Shown one piece after another: positions 1-8,239 of a stretch of DNA of 64,000 nt (position 1 is its first letter; each line of letters opens with the position of its first letter). The position numbers and the translations under genes were made by a program. The notes under the pieces were generated by a model. It was not told where the DNA came from, ran no database searches, and worked only from the letters and a program-made list of their open reading frames with translations. Source of the DNA: Promethearchaeota archaeon (GTDB lineage Archaea > Asgardarchaeota > Lokiarchaeia > Sigynarchaeales > SOKP01); assembly GCA_019057775.1 (NCBI GenBank), contig JAHLWT010000159.1, positions 27,458 to 91,457 on the forward strand. Reading direction: 5' to 3'.

Positions 1-1
1 A

Positions 2-283
2 GCAATTGCAAATGGATATGCAAGTAATCTGATCACAAGAGCAGCAGACGTGATGATAAAAGAAAATAGAAGACTTATACTCGTTGTTAGGGAAAGTCCT
101 TTAAATGCTATTCATCTTGAAAATATGCTTAAATTAGCAAGATTAGGAGTAGTTATTTTACCTCCTGTCCCATCATATTATATTCGACCAAAAAGTGTCG
201 AAGATCTCGTTAAATTTACTGTTGCAAGAATCTTAGATCAAGTTGGAATAGACAGTGATATTAAAAGATGGGGAACTCCTTAG
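2..283 (+). CDS. ubiX: Flavin prenyltransferase UbiX, 3' part only
   Basis: C-terminal 93 residues of a UbiX/Pad1 protein; the 5' end lies outside the window. The enzyme joins dimethylallyl phosphate to FMN to make prenyl-FMN, the cofactor of UbiD-type decarboxylases. Diagnostic blocks are the NLITRAADV stretch, the RESPLNAIHLENMLKLARLG segment, the PP-VPSYY run and the EDLVKFTVARILDQVGI end, all in the family order. A UbiD-family decarboxylase lies in the mevalonate operon 5 kb away (5476-6777), so this gene probably serves it. Identity is secure; the link to that operon is inferred. Confidence 0.93.
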   Translation, partial: AIANGYASNLITRAADVMIKENRRLILVVRESPLNAIHLENMLKLARLGVVILPPVPSYYIRPKSVEDLVKFTVARILDQVGIDSDIKRWGTP

Positions 284-473
284 ATATCGATTAATATTTC
301 GTAAAAAAAAATCACTTGATAAGTTTTTGATTATATGATTTTAAAACTTTAAAAATCTTAATAACAATATATTTTATCAACGATTGACTGATACTATTAT
401 TAAATAATAATTTTTATTTAGATAATGTAATTATTTGGTTCAAAGGATTTCTGAAATGTAGAGAGGATATCAT

Positions 474-881
474 TTGAAAGTGCTCCAAGATTTATGGATA
501 TTAGAAAAATCAGGAATTGTCATATTTCATAGAGTCTTTGATAAAAGTGTGTCTCCTCAGATGTTTGGAGCCATGATGTCCGCTCTAAATTTATTCGCGG
601 AGCAGTTAACTGAAGGAGGATTATCAAACTTTGAATTAAATGAGAAGAGATTCACCATTATAAGGAAAGGCGGCCTACTTTTTATTGCTAATTCATCAAA
701 TAAAATAAATCATAAGAAAGTAGATAAGCAGTTAGGTAAGGTATCTAAGAAATTCATCAAACTTTATTCAGATAAATTAAAAAAGTTTAAAGGAGAGATT
801 GGTGCCTTTAGAGAATTTAAAGATGTAATTAAGGACCAGTTGGCAGATAAAACTGATAAATTCTGGGAAGGATTATTGTAA
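474..881 (+). CDS. Longin-like small protein
   Basis: A 135-residue protein without membrane segments. The start is TTG at 474, preceded by GAGAGGA about 7 nt upstream. The N-terminus alternates strand and turn (LWILEKSGIVIFHRVFD), followed by a helix, two more strands (FELNEKRFTIIRKGGLLFIANS) and a long amphipathic C-terminal helix. That order fits longin/SRX-type domains, which in Asgard archaea and eukaryotes bind small GTPases. No catalytic motif is visible. It follows ubiX after a 190-nt gap and converges on the mevalonate operon. The fold is inferred from the pattern, not from a recognised close homologue. Confidence 0.55.
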   Translation: MKVLQDLWILEKSGIVIFHRVFDKSVSPQMFGAMMSALNLFAEQLTEGGLSNFELNEKRFTIIRKGGLLFIANSSNKINHKKVDKQLGKVSKKFIKLYSDKLKKFKGEIGAFREFKDVIKDQLADKTDKFWEGLL

Positions 882-950
882 TTCACTCCCATAAAATTAC
901 ATTTATAAATTTGGATTTTAAATCTACTATACATTTAACTAAATCTTAAT

Positions 951-2084
951 TCATTGGTGTAACCATTGGTATAGTTCACCGAGGATTACACATTTATCCC
1001 TTTTGCCTTTTAAATTTTCTATTTTATCAACATTCATTAACCATAGACATGAACGCAACTCATTTTTTAAAGTTCGTATTTCTTTTGTAGTATTCGAAAT
1101 AGAATTATTTTTTCTATCCTTCCATGCCGATTGGAGAAATTTATAAGCAAAACCTCCGATATCTGCTCCTAAAGCTATCGATTTAGCTATATCAATTCCA
1201 GTTTTTAAGCCACCCGTAGCAATAATTAATTTTTTAGACACATCTCTTACTAAAATTACACTGACTGGGGTGGGTATTCCCCATTCTCTAAATATTTCCG
1301 CAGGATCTCTTGTATATCTTTGGTTATTAAAATTTTTTCGTTTGGCTTCTATAGCAGCAAAGCTCGTTCCTCCAGTTCCTCCCACATCAAAACCATCAAA
1401 ACCAAGTTCATCAAGAATTTTCGCTAAATCTTGGTTAAAACCAGTTCCTACTTCCTTTGCAATTATTGGGATTTGGGTATGTTTTCGCAAATTTGCAAAA
1501 TTTTTATAGAATAGCTTATATGAAATATCTCCTTTATCTTGAACCAGTTCATGCAATGTATTTAAATGAATAGCCATTACGTCAGCACTTATCATCTCAA
1601 TACATTTTTCAAAATCTTCTAATTCAAAATTTTGAGAACTAACTTGACCCAAACCAATATTACCGATTATTGGGATATTAGATGCGACTTTACGAGTAAT
1701 TTGAAATGATTCCAATAGTGCTGAATCTTCAATCCCTGCACGCTGACTTCCAACACTCATTATAATATTTTCTTCTTCAGCGGCTTTAGCTAGTATTTCA
1801 TTTAATTCTTTAGAAACAGGATGTCCTCCCGTGATTGCCGAAATACAAATAGGAGCTGAAATTGTTTTCTTAAAGAATTTAATTGAAAGATCGATTTCTT
1901 CAAAATCTACATCTGGTATTGGATAATGTACTAACTTAATGTCCTCAAAATAATTTTTTGAATGTTGTACATCATATTCTAAGGGTATTTTAAGGTGCTC
2001 TATTTTCCTTTCCATTATATCTTTAGAGTGGTTTGGTTTAGGCATGTTTTTCATCTTTGTTTCTGTCATATTTAATATATACAA
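951..2084 (-). CDS. fni: Type 2 isopentenyl-diphosphate isomerase
   Basis: FMN-dependent IPP/DMAPP isomerase, 377 residues. Family blocks: the MERKIEHLKI opening (consensus RKxxHl), ISAITGGHP, the SVGSQRAGIED segment, HLNTLHELVQDKGD, IIAKEVGTGF, FDVGGTGGTSFAAIEA, and the phosphate-binding IATGGLKTGIDIAKSIALGAD near residues 290-310. It is the last gene of the mevalonate operon and starts 3 nt after the isopentenyl phosphate kinase stop. The true start may be an ATG a few codons in, because the first 5-10 residues are not family-like. It supplies DMAPP for prenyl chains and for UbiX. Confidence 0.93.
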   Translation of the reverse strand: MYILNMTETKMKNMPKPNHSKDIMERKIEHLKIPLEYDVQHSKNYFEDIKLVHYPIPDVDFEEIDLSIKFFKKTISAPICISAITGGHPVSKELNEILAKAAEEENIIMSVGSQRAGIEDSALLESFQITRKVASNIPIIGNIGLGQVSSQNFELEDFEKCIEMISADVMAIHLNTLHELVQDKGDISYKLFYKNFANLRKHTQIPIIAKEVGTGFNQDLAKILDELGFDGFDVGGTGGTSFAAIEAKRKNFNNQRYTRDPAEIFREWGIPTPVSVILVRDVSKKLIIATGGLKTGIDIAKSIALGADIGGFAYKFLQSAWKDRKNNSISNTTKEIRTLKNELRSCLWLMNVDKIENLKGKRDKCVILGELYQWLHQ

Positions 2085-2087
2085 AAA

Positions 2088-2921
2088 TTACTTGTCAAAT
2101 AAAATATTTGTACAATCTAGTTCTTGGTTTTTTAATGATTTATTGATATATAAATCCTTTAAACCATTTATTAGTTGTACCGGAATTTCTAAATCACAAA
2201 TTTGTTTAATGAAATTAATTTTCCCTTCAATTCCACCGGTAACATCTATTTTTTGTTCCAAATTCGCTAAATTTAGAGAATTTAAATCTCTAGCATGTAC
2301 TTTTTTTGCTAACTTTGGTAAAGAATTATCTTTATCTTTAATATAGATTCCATCAGTCTCCATTGTAAATATGACTTTTGACACCTGAAATTCTTTTAAG
2401 TGTTTACATAATTCAAATATAATCTGATCTCCCGAGATTATAGAAAACGATAGTTGTTTATCGAGTATAATATCTCCATAAAGGATCGGTAAAATATTCA
2501 GATTCAACGCACTTTCAATAATATCTATTGATTGAATTGAGGTTCTATTTGAATCTTTAATAAAAATGCTTGATGGTTGAATTGATAGAACTGGATAATT
2601 TTTCTCTATAAATAGATTAACTAAAAACGAGTTGAAATTGTTCATTGCTTGATGTGTTTCGGTAAGCCCTAGAATTTGATTTTTTATCGATATATCTTTT
2701 CCCTTTGATATCTTGTATTTTTTTGCAAGGGGATGGCCAAATGAACCACCTCCATGAATCAAAATTAATTGTTCATCCGCATCAATTATTTGCTGCACAG
2801 CATTTTTTACAACTTCTTCTCTAATCGAGTTAGGTTTATTTTTATCTGTTAATAAACTCCCACCAAGCTTAAGTAGAATAATTTCTTTCTTAGTTTTCAA
2901 TTTTAATTCGCCCTCATCCAA
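2088..2921 (-). CDS. ipk: Isopentenyl phosphate kinase
   Basis: Amino-acid-kinase fold enzyme, 277 residues, that phosphorylates isopentenyl phosphate to IPP with ATP. Seen: LLKLGGSLLTDK at the N-terminus, IHGGGSFGHPLAKKY with the histidine that distinguishes IPK from other members of the fold, YGDIILD mid-protein, MTDGIY-type strand (METDGIYIKD) and DVTGGIEGKI near residue 230. It overlaps the end of mevalonate kinase by 8 nt, so the two are probably translated together. It catalyses the last ATP step of the archaeal modified mevalonate route. Confidence 0.93.
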   Translation of the reverse strand: MDEGELKLKTKKEIILLKLGGSLLTDKNKPNSIREEVVKNAVQQIIDADEQLILIHGGGSFGHPLAKKYKISKGKDISIKNQILGLTETHQAMNNFNSFLVNLFIEKNYPVLSIQPSSIFIKDSNRTSIQSIDIIESALNLNILPILYGDIILDKQLSFSIISGDQIIFELCKHLKEFQVSKVIFTMETDGIYIKDKDNSLPKLAKKVHARDLNSLNLANLEQKIDVTGGIEGKINFIKQICDLEIPVQLINGLKDLYINKSLKNQELDCTNILFDK

Positions 2922-3880
2922 TCATAGTTTTCCATGCAGTATAACCTGATGTTTCTATTGCTTTTGCTATCTTATCTTGCATTAAATAATTCTCGGCCAA
3001 TGCAATAATTAAACCACCCCGACCAGTTCCAGTCATTTTAGAGCCAATCGCCCCATTTTCCATTGCAATTTCAACCAATTTGTCATTTATTTCTCCCGAA
3101 ACTGTGATTTCTTGGAGGAGTTTATGATTTTGATTCATTAAACGTCCAATTTCTGAATTATTTCCTTCAATTAGTGCAGTTTTCGCTTCTTCTGCTATTT
3201 CTTTATATTCGGTAAATATATCTTCAAATTTTTGAGGATTTTCTTCTTTTAAACGTCGAACATCAGCTACCACTTCTACTGTAGAGGCTGTTATCCCTGA
3301 ATTTGCTATTACTAAAGGCATCTTTTTTGCTGATTTTAAACGATCCATAGTATTTTTTCCTCCACTTAAATTTTTCACGAACCATATTAAACCTCCATAA
3401 GTAGAAGCTGTATTGTCTATTCCAGAAGGTGTTCCATGATAAGCTTTCTCTCCTTCATATGCGGCTTCATTTATTTTCTCATCATTCAAATTAAGATTAA
3501 ACGTTTCATTAAGGGCACGAGCTAATGATGTACATTGAGCAGCAGAAGCACCAACTCCGCTAGCAGCAATTAAATCTCCACCAAAGGTTATTTCAAGTTT
3601 TTGGTTTTTGTAATCTATTTTTAAGTGATTAATTACATTTGCAACTGATTTCATCGCTTCATCAAATTTCTTTTCTTTATATCCCGGAGTTGCAGGTCTT
3701 TGATCATCCACAGACCACCCATCACCCTCAGCAACTTTAACATCCGCAGATGTAAAGGAACCTAATGCTGAAGCTATAGCTGGGAGACCATACACAACAA
3801 AATGATTGCGTTTATTCCTGAATTAGGAAATAAAACTCGCCAAAAAGTATGGTCTTTCCATATCCTTTTCCTGTTCCCAT
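2914..3880 (-). CDS. mvk: Mevalonate kinase, frame interrupted by a 31-nt insert
   Basis: GHMP-family kinase making mevalonate 5-phosphate. The N-terminal piece (3880-3836) begins with ATG directly after the TAA of the upstream gene, behind GGTGAGG, and encodes MGTGKGYGKTILFGE. The rest (3804-2914) encodes HFVVYGLPAIAS, the GHMP loop GVGASAAQCTSLARALN and the C-terminal MTGTGRGG block. Between them are 31 nt with an in-frame TAA. Joining GAG(3836) to CAT(3804) restores the invariant GEHxVVYG motif and gives a 311-residue enzyme, the usual archaeal length. Read from the first downstream ATG (3795) the protein would lack the GEH motif and the first strand, and would probably be inactive. Splicing is inferred; see the intron entry. 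A pseudogene is possible but unlikely in a complete, tightly packed operon. Confidence 0.9.
3805..3835 (-). other. Putative bulge-helix-bulge mini-intron in mvk
   Basis: 31 nt that break the mevalonate kinase frame between Glu and His of GEH. As RNA, UUUA(U)UUCCU pairs with AGGAAUAAA around an AAUUC loop, a 9-bp stem with one bulged U. Outside this come a 3-nt bulge AGU, a short helix GGCG/CGCA (three G-C pairs plus one G-A mismatch) and a second 3-nt bulge AUC. The tRNA splicing endonuclease cuts BHB bulges after nucleotide 2 (AG/U and AU/C), which excises exactly these 31 nt. The exons further out carry a 9-bp perfect inverted repeat, AGACCATAC (3785-3793) and GTATGGTCT (3847-3855). The central helix is imperfect, so the motif is a relaxed one. 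Confidence 0.72.
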
Positions 3881-4270
3881 TTACCTCACCAATACAATAC
3901 CCTCGGTACCATTAACATAAAGTTTTTGTCCAGTTTTAATATTACTTATATCAATTTTATCAACACATGGAATTTCACTAATGATGCATCCTACAGCGAC
4001 AATAGTATCAATTTGTTCATTTACTATTGCAACCGGGGCTGTGTTGTTCTTTTTCATCCTATACATAGTATATGAGCCAACAGTTGAGCCTTTTCCTGTT
4101 GGGAATACTAATACTTTACCTGTGATAGATTGTCCTTCAAGCTCATGTCCAACCTCAACTACCAAACCAGTATCCGGATCAACACCACCGTAAAATGAAA
4201 TACCCTCTTTTGTAACAATTGCCTCAGCCTCAGCTGATCCCTTATATATTTTTCTTCCTTCTAATTTCAT
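3881..4270 (-). CDS. Phosphomevalonate dehydratase small subunit (aconitase X small)
   Basis: 129-residue swivelling-domain subunit of the aconitase X family. With the large subunit it dehydrates mevalonate 5-phosphate to trans-anhydromevalonate 5-phosphate. Seen: LEGRKIYKGSAEAEAIVTKEGISFYGGVDPDTG at the N-terminus, LVFPTGKGSTVGSYTMY with the conserved GKGS loop, and a C-terminal NGTEGIVLV strand. The start ATG overlaps the stop of the large subunit by 4 nt (ATGA), and the stop abuts the mvk start, so it is co-translated with its partner. Assignment to this pathway rather than to hydroxyproline metabolism rests on operon context. Confidence 0.92.
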   Translation of the reverse strand: MKLEGRKIYKGSAEAEAIVTKEGISFYGGVDPDTGLVVEVGHELEGQSITGKVLVFPTGKGSTVGSYTMYRMKKNNTAPVAIVNEQIDTIVAVGCIISEIPCVDKIDISNIKTGQKLYVNGTEGIVLVR

Positions 4271-5460
4271 TTAATCGCCTCTTCAATACATTCTTTAATA
4301 GAACCGATTTTTACTTTAAATTTATTTTTTGCTCGTCCATAATAACATGCTTTTGCTGAATCTACCATTATTCCTTTAAAGCGTCCTTTAATTGGTGCAA
4401 CAACACAACACGTGTCAGCTGCAAATTTAGCTCCAGCATCCTCGATAATCTTAGAATACCCTACTTCGTCAGCAATTCTTTTTGTTGGTCGAGCTGTTGT
4501 AACCCAAAATTCCTTCTTCACTTTTTTTCCCTCTAACATTTTAGCAATTGTTGCAATTTCGTGTATTGAAGCATGAGGGCAGCCAATACTGACAAAATCA
4601 ATATCAATATCACTATCAATAAGTTCAGCTCGAGTCTTCTCTAAATCCTGATTGCTAATTTCAAATACAATATCACTCGGTTTAGGGTAATTATTATATT
4701 CAGGTGTTATTCCTTCCATGTGGAATAATGCTGTGCCCCCATAGGTTGCAACTGACGCACAGAAAGACTTTAGTTCTTCAATTGTTGCATTTTGAATGCC
4801 TGAAATATATGGTATTTTCTTTCCTAATTCAACTAATTTGTCCCCAATTATTTTTCCTAGAACCCCAAACTCGTCTGTTCCTTTCACTGGAGTTTTAACT
4901 TCCACGAATACCTGACCATGACGATTTTCTTCTAAATGATATCCGTATTTCGGTGTTATACCTGTTAAAGCAGACGCCAATGCGCTGGGTCCCCCTTCAC
5001 GATTAGTTCGGGCCCCTATAACAGAATTTGAATAACATACCGCACTACTTTCTGCCCATGCGAGATGTTGTCCAAAATGAGGGGCATTTCCAATAAGATA
5101 GGGTGTGCATGAACAGGTTGTAATTATTCCCATCTTAGCAAAAACATCAATTGCACGATTTTGATTTTTAGCAAAATCTTCATCAATCCCTAAAGTTTGC
5201 CAATTTTCACGATCCATCCCTGCTGGATTTAATGTTGTTAAAACTCTTACCTTCCCGTCTTCTGCCATATCACTTAAGTATTCTAATCCAGCTTCACCTA
5301 GATTAGCATAAGAGACTCCTGCTATTTGTACTCCGACAACATCAATCATACATTCAGCCTCAAATATGTCGCCGAGGGTGGTCAATATTTCCATTGACTT
5401 CTTAGTTGCTTTTCCATACTTCCCATCTAACATATCTTGTTCTTCTGATGTTAATTTCAT
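4267..5460 (-). CDS. Phosphomevalonate dehydratase large subunit (aconitase X catalytic)
   Basis: 397-residue catalytic subunit of the AcnX family (former DUF521), which carries an Fe-S cluster. Cysteines that could ligate the cluster lie in TTCSCTPYL (about residue 115), in FVSIGCPHASI (about 290) and in AADTCCVVAP (about 350). The NSVIGARTNREGGPSALASALTG block is family-typical. It overlaps the small subunit by 4 nt and starts 15 nt after the decarboxylase stop. The large/small/UbiD arrangement is the hallmark of the archaeal mevalonate route that bypasses phosphomevalonate kinase. Confidence 0.92.
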   Translation of the reverse strand: MKLTSEEQDMLDGKYGKATKKSMEILTTLGDIFEAECMIDVVGVQIAGVSYANLGEAGLEYLSDMAEDGKVRVLTTLNPAGMDRENWQTLGIDEDFAKNQNRAIDVFAKMGIITTCSCTPYLIGNAPHFGQHLAWAESSAVCYSNSVIGARTNREGGPSALASALTGITPKYGYHLEENRHGQVFVEVKTPVKGTDEFGVLGKIIGDKLVELGKKIPYISGIQNATIEELKSFCASVATYGGTALFHMEGITPEYNNYPKPSDIVFEISNQDLEKTRAELIDSDIDIDFVSIGCPHASIHEIATIAKMLEGKKVKKEFWVTTARPTKRIADEVGYSKIIEDAGAKFAADTCCVVAPIKGRFKGIMVDSAKACYYGRAKNKFKVKIGSIKECIEEAIK

Positions 5461-5475
5461 TATCGTCTACTCCTA

Positions 5476-6777
5476 CTAAAAATATTTATTTACATCTACA
5501 TCTGGAAATTCTGCTATATCAAAACTTTTTCCTATTACTACGAGTGGTTTAGTTAAATCAAAACCGATTTTCGTAGTTAATTTTGTTCCCGGTTCTGCAC
5601 TAGGATCTAAACTGCTTCCTGGTTCTTTATCCTTAACAATCATTCTAACATCTCCCTGAAAGCGAGTTGCCATTGCCCATTCCACAGAAAGAGGATCATA
5701 AATATTAATATCTTCATCAACAATAAACACGTGTTTGCAACTGGTATGGCCTGCAAATGTTCCCTCTATTGCCTTTTTGCCGTCTTCTTCTGTTTTTTTA
5801 TCGATTTGAACTATAGCATGCAACCAAGAACATCCACCAGGATTGATGTTTACATCTAAGCACTTAACACCTGATTCGTTTATTTTCTTGAAAATTGTAG
5901 GTTCACGAGGCATTCCCATCAATATTTTGTGTTCAAGTGCGCCCGGTAATAAGGCTTGCCAGATCGCATCTTTTCTATGAGTGACCTTCTTCACTTCAAA
6001 CACGGGTTCTTCTCTTATCATGTCATAGGTCTCAGTCAGATCAATAAAAGGTCCCTCTGCATGTTTTTCCTCTAAATATACTCTTCCTTCTAAAACAAAT
6101 TCAGCTTCAGCAGGAATTAATAAATCAACAGAGTTTGCTTTCACGAGTTTAATTGGTTCTAGCGCATTAGCAATATACAATTCATCAACTCCTATATCTA
6201 CAGAAGTAGCCGCTGCAATCATTATATTTGGCGTATTACCGATACAAAATGCTACATCCAATTCTCCGTTTTTTTCTAAAAATTTATGGAAATGGCGACC
6301 GCTAACGATTCTTGTAGCAAATTTATATTTAGAGAATTGCATTGCTCTATGAAAATCCATGTTTTGGCCATAATCAGGATCTCTCGTAATTACAACCGCA
6401 GAACTAATATAGTTTCCTCCATCTTTATCACAGTGAAAAAGTATCGGAATTTTATCTAAGTCAACATTTGATTCGACAACTTGTTGACAAGGCGCTTCTG
6501 AAACAATCTCAGGTTCTGAACGCTCATTAATTGCCTTTGAAAGCATGGGTATTAGATCTGAGGGAGTTACACCAAAATAAGAAGCAATTACATCCTTAGT
6601 ACAGAATGTGTTACCAAGAACTCTGAATTCTGATTCTTTAACTTTATTAAATAATATAGGTGTTGGTTCCAACTTTTTTAAAATTCCAGAAATTTCTAAT
6701 TTCTTCGAAATCTCTGTATCTACTTTCCGAAGTAAACCCTTTTCATCAATAGCTTTTAAATAATCTCTTAATCCCAT
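5476..6777 (-). CDS. Anhydromevalonate phosphate decarboxylase (UbiD family)
   Basis: 433-residue UbiD-family enzyme needing prenyl-FMN, Mn/Mg and K. In this context it converts trans-anhydromevalonate 5-phosphate to isopentenyl phosphate. Visible family features: the LRDYLKAIDEKGLLRKV opening, the prenyl-FMN/metal-binding middle with SSAVVITRDPDYG, GRHFHKFLEKNGE and IGNTPNIMIAAATSVD, the acidic EGRVYLEEKHAEGPF stretch with the catalytic-type glutamates, and a C-terminal DVDVNKYF. It is the third gene of the operon and lies 15 nt from the AcnX large subunit. ubiX at the window start could provide the cofactor. The substrate is assigned by context; the family is certain. Confidence 0.92.
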   Translation of the reverse strand: MGLRDYLKAIDEKGLLRKVDTEISKKLEISGILKKLEPTPILFNKVKESEFRVLGNTFCTKDVIASYFGVTPSDLIPMLSKAINERSEPEIVSEAPCQQVVESNVDLDKIPILFHCDKDGGNYISSAVVITRDPDYGQNMDFHRAMQFSKYKFATRIVSGRHFHKFLEKNGELDVAFCIGNTPNIMIAAATSVDIGVDELYIANALEPIKLVKANSVDLLIPAEAEFVLEGRVYLEEKHAEGPFIDLTETYDMIREEPVFEVKKVTHRKDAIWQALLPGALEHKILMGMPREPTIFKKINESGVKCLDVNINPGGCSWLHAIVQIDKKTEEDGKKAIEGTFAGHTSCKHVFIVDEDINIYDPLSVEWAMATRFQGDVRMIVKDKEPGSSLDPSAEPGTKLTTKIGFDLTKPLVVIGKSFDIAEFPDVDVNKYF

Positions 6778-6857
6778 AATAATCTACTCAATTATTTGTT
6801 CATCATGATTAAATTTAACATATTATTAGTTTTTTTACAGAAACACTTTTTATAAAA

Positions 6858-8138
6858 CTAAAGGTTTTCACCTTCATTGATTTTTTTTAATAATTCTATA
6901 GCATAATCAACCCGAATTTTCTTATCCTTTATCATTTTTTTTGAGACTTTTTCTATTAAATCATCAGGCACACCCGCTATTTTAGCAATATTTCGAGAAT
7001 GTAATGCCATATGGCCTTTTTGAATGCCTTCTGAAGCTAAAGCCCTTAAGGCTGCTACATTTTGGGCCAATCCAAGCGCAGCCCCAATCTGTGATAGTTC
7101 ATTAGCACTCCTTACATTTAATATTTTTAAAGCTAATCGTGCCATAGGATGTATTTTAGTCATTCCTCCAATTATTCCTAATGCCAGGGGTACTTCAATT
7201 TCTCCGATTAAATTACCATCAGAATCCAATTTAAACTTAGTCAAAGGAGAATATTTTCCACTCATGGAAGCAAAAGCATGAGCTCCTGATTCAATAGCTC
7301 GCGTATCATTTCCAGTTGCTAATGTCAAGGCAACGATACCATTCATAATTCCTTTATTATGCGTTGTTGCCCGAAAAGGATCAGCTAGAGCAAATTCATA
7401 CGCATTTAATATGCCTTCAACAACTTCCTGGCCTCCTAACATTTCTTTATCAAATGTTGCTCTACTCCTAGCTAAACGGTGGATAGCTAAATTAGAAACG
7501 ATCCGGAGATAGATCTTTCCACCACATATCTCTTCAATCTTGGGACTAATGGCTTCTGCCATAGTATTTACCACATTGGCACCCATCGCATCAAGCACAT
7601 TAACTAGCAAATGAAGAATTATCATCTTCCCTTTATTGGTATGGATTTCTCTTATCTCTATATCCTGAGCACCGCCTCCTAACTTATTTAGTACTGGATC
7701 TTGCTCATTTGCTATCTTTAAAAGTAGTTCTTTACTCTTTTCAAGAGATTCTTTTGCAATTTCAATATCTTTTAATTTGGTGATTTGAATTTGAGAAATC
7801 ATTATTGGTTTTACTTCATCTGAATGAAAACCACCATGTTTTCGAGCCATCTTTGCTGCATTTGAAGCAGCCGCTACTACAGAAGGTTCTTCAATAACCA
7901 TGGGGATGATAAAATCTTGATCATTAATCTTAAAATTAAAAGCCAAACCAAGAGGTAATTGATAACTCCCCACAACATTTTCGATTAATGTGTCAATCTG
8001 TGCTGGTTTAAAATAGCCAAAAGTATTCAATATTTCTAAGTCATCTTGATTTAAATCTACAAGCTCAGATAACAGTTTTTGGCGCTCTTTAATGGTTAAC
8101 TTGTAAAACCCAGAAATATCTGAACGAAATTCTTTCAT
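6858..8138 (-). CDS. hmgA: HMG-CoA reductase, class II (bacterial type)
   Basis: 426-residue soluble reductase making mevalonate from HMG-CoA. It matches the class II pattern from memory of the Pseudomonas mevalonii enzyme: IENVVGSYQLPLGLAFNF, VIEEPSVVAAASNAAKMAR with the catalytic Glu near 84, LNKLGGGAQDIE, AMGANVVNTMAEA, ATTHNKGIMNG with the catalytic Lys, ATGNDTRA with the Asp, and the KGHMALHSRNIA block with the catalytic His near 375. There is no membrane anchor. Most archaea use class I, so this points to an old transfer from bacteria. It lies 101 nt from HMG-CoA synthase and 80 nt from the decarboxylase gene. Confidence 0.95.
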   Translation of the reverse strand: MKEFRSDISGFYKLTIKERQKLLSELVDLNQDDLEILNTFGYFKPAQIDTLIENVVGSYQLPLGLAFNFKINDQDFIIPMVIEEPSVVAAASNAAKMARKHGGFHSDEVKPIMISQIQITKLKDIEIAKESLEKSKELLLKIANEQDPVLNKLGGGAQDIEIREIHTNKGKMIILHLLVNVLDAMGANVVNTMAEAISPKIEEICGGKIYLRIVSNLAIHRLARSRATFDKEMLGGQEVVEGILNAYEFALADPFRATTHNKGIMNGIVALTLATGNDTRAIESGAHAFASMSGKYSPLTKFKLDSDGNLIGEIEVPLALGIIGGMTKIHPMARLALKILNVRSANELSQIGAALGLAQNVAALRALASEGIQKGHMALHSRNIAKIAGVPDDLIEKVSKKMIKDKKIRVDYAIELLKKINEGENL

Positions 8139-8239
8139 TATCTTTTTATAAATCTAAAAATTAATAAATTTTTTCAAAATATTCTTAATTTGGCTTTATC
8201 TTTTAGGTATTTTATCTACGTAAAAGATTGGATTGTGAA

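Noticed and set aside
3805..3835. Ribosomal bypassing (as in T4 gene 60) as the explanation for the mvk gap
   Set aside because: Bypassing needs matched take-off and landing codons. GAG has no landing match, and UUU/UUU re-pairing would drop the His of GEH. BHB excision gives the motif without change.
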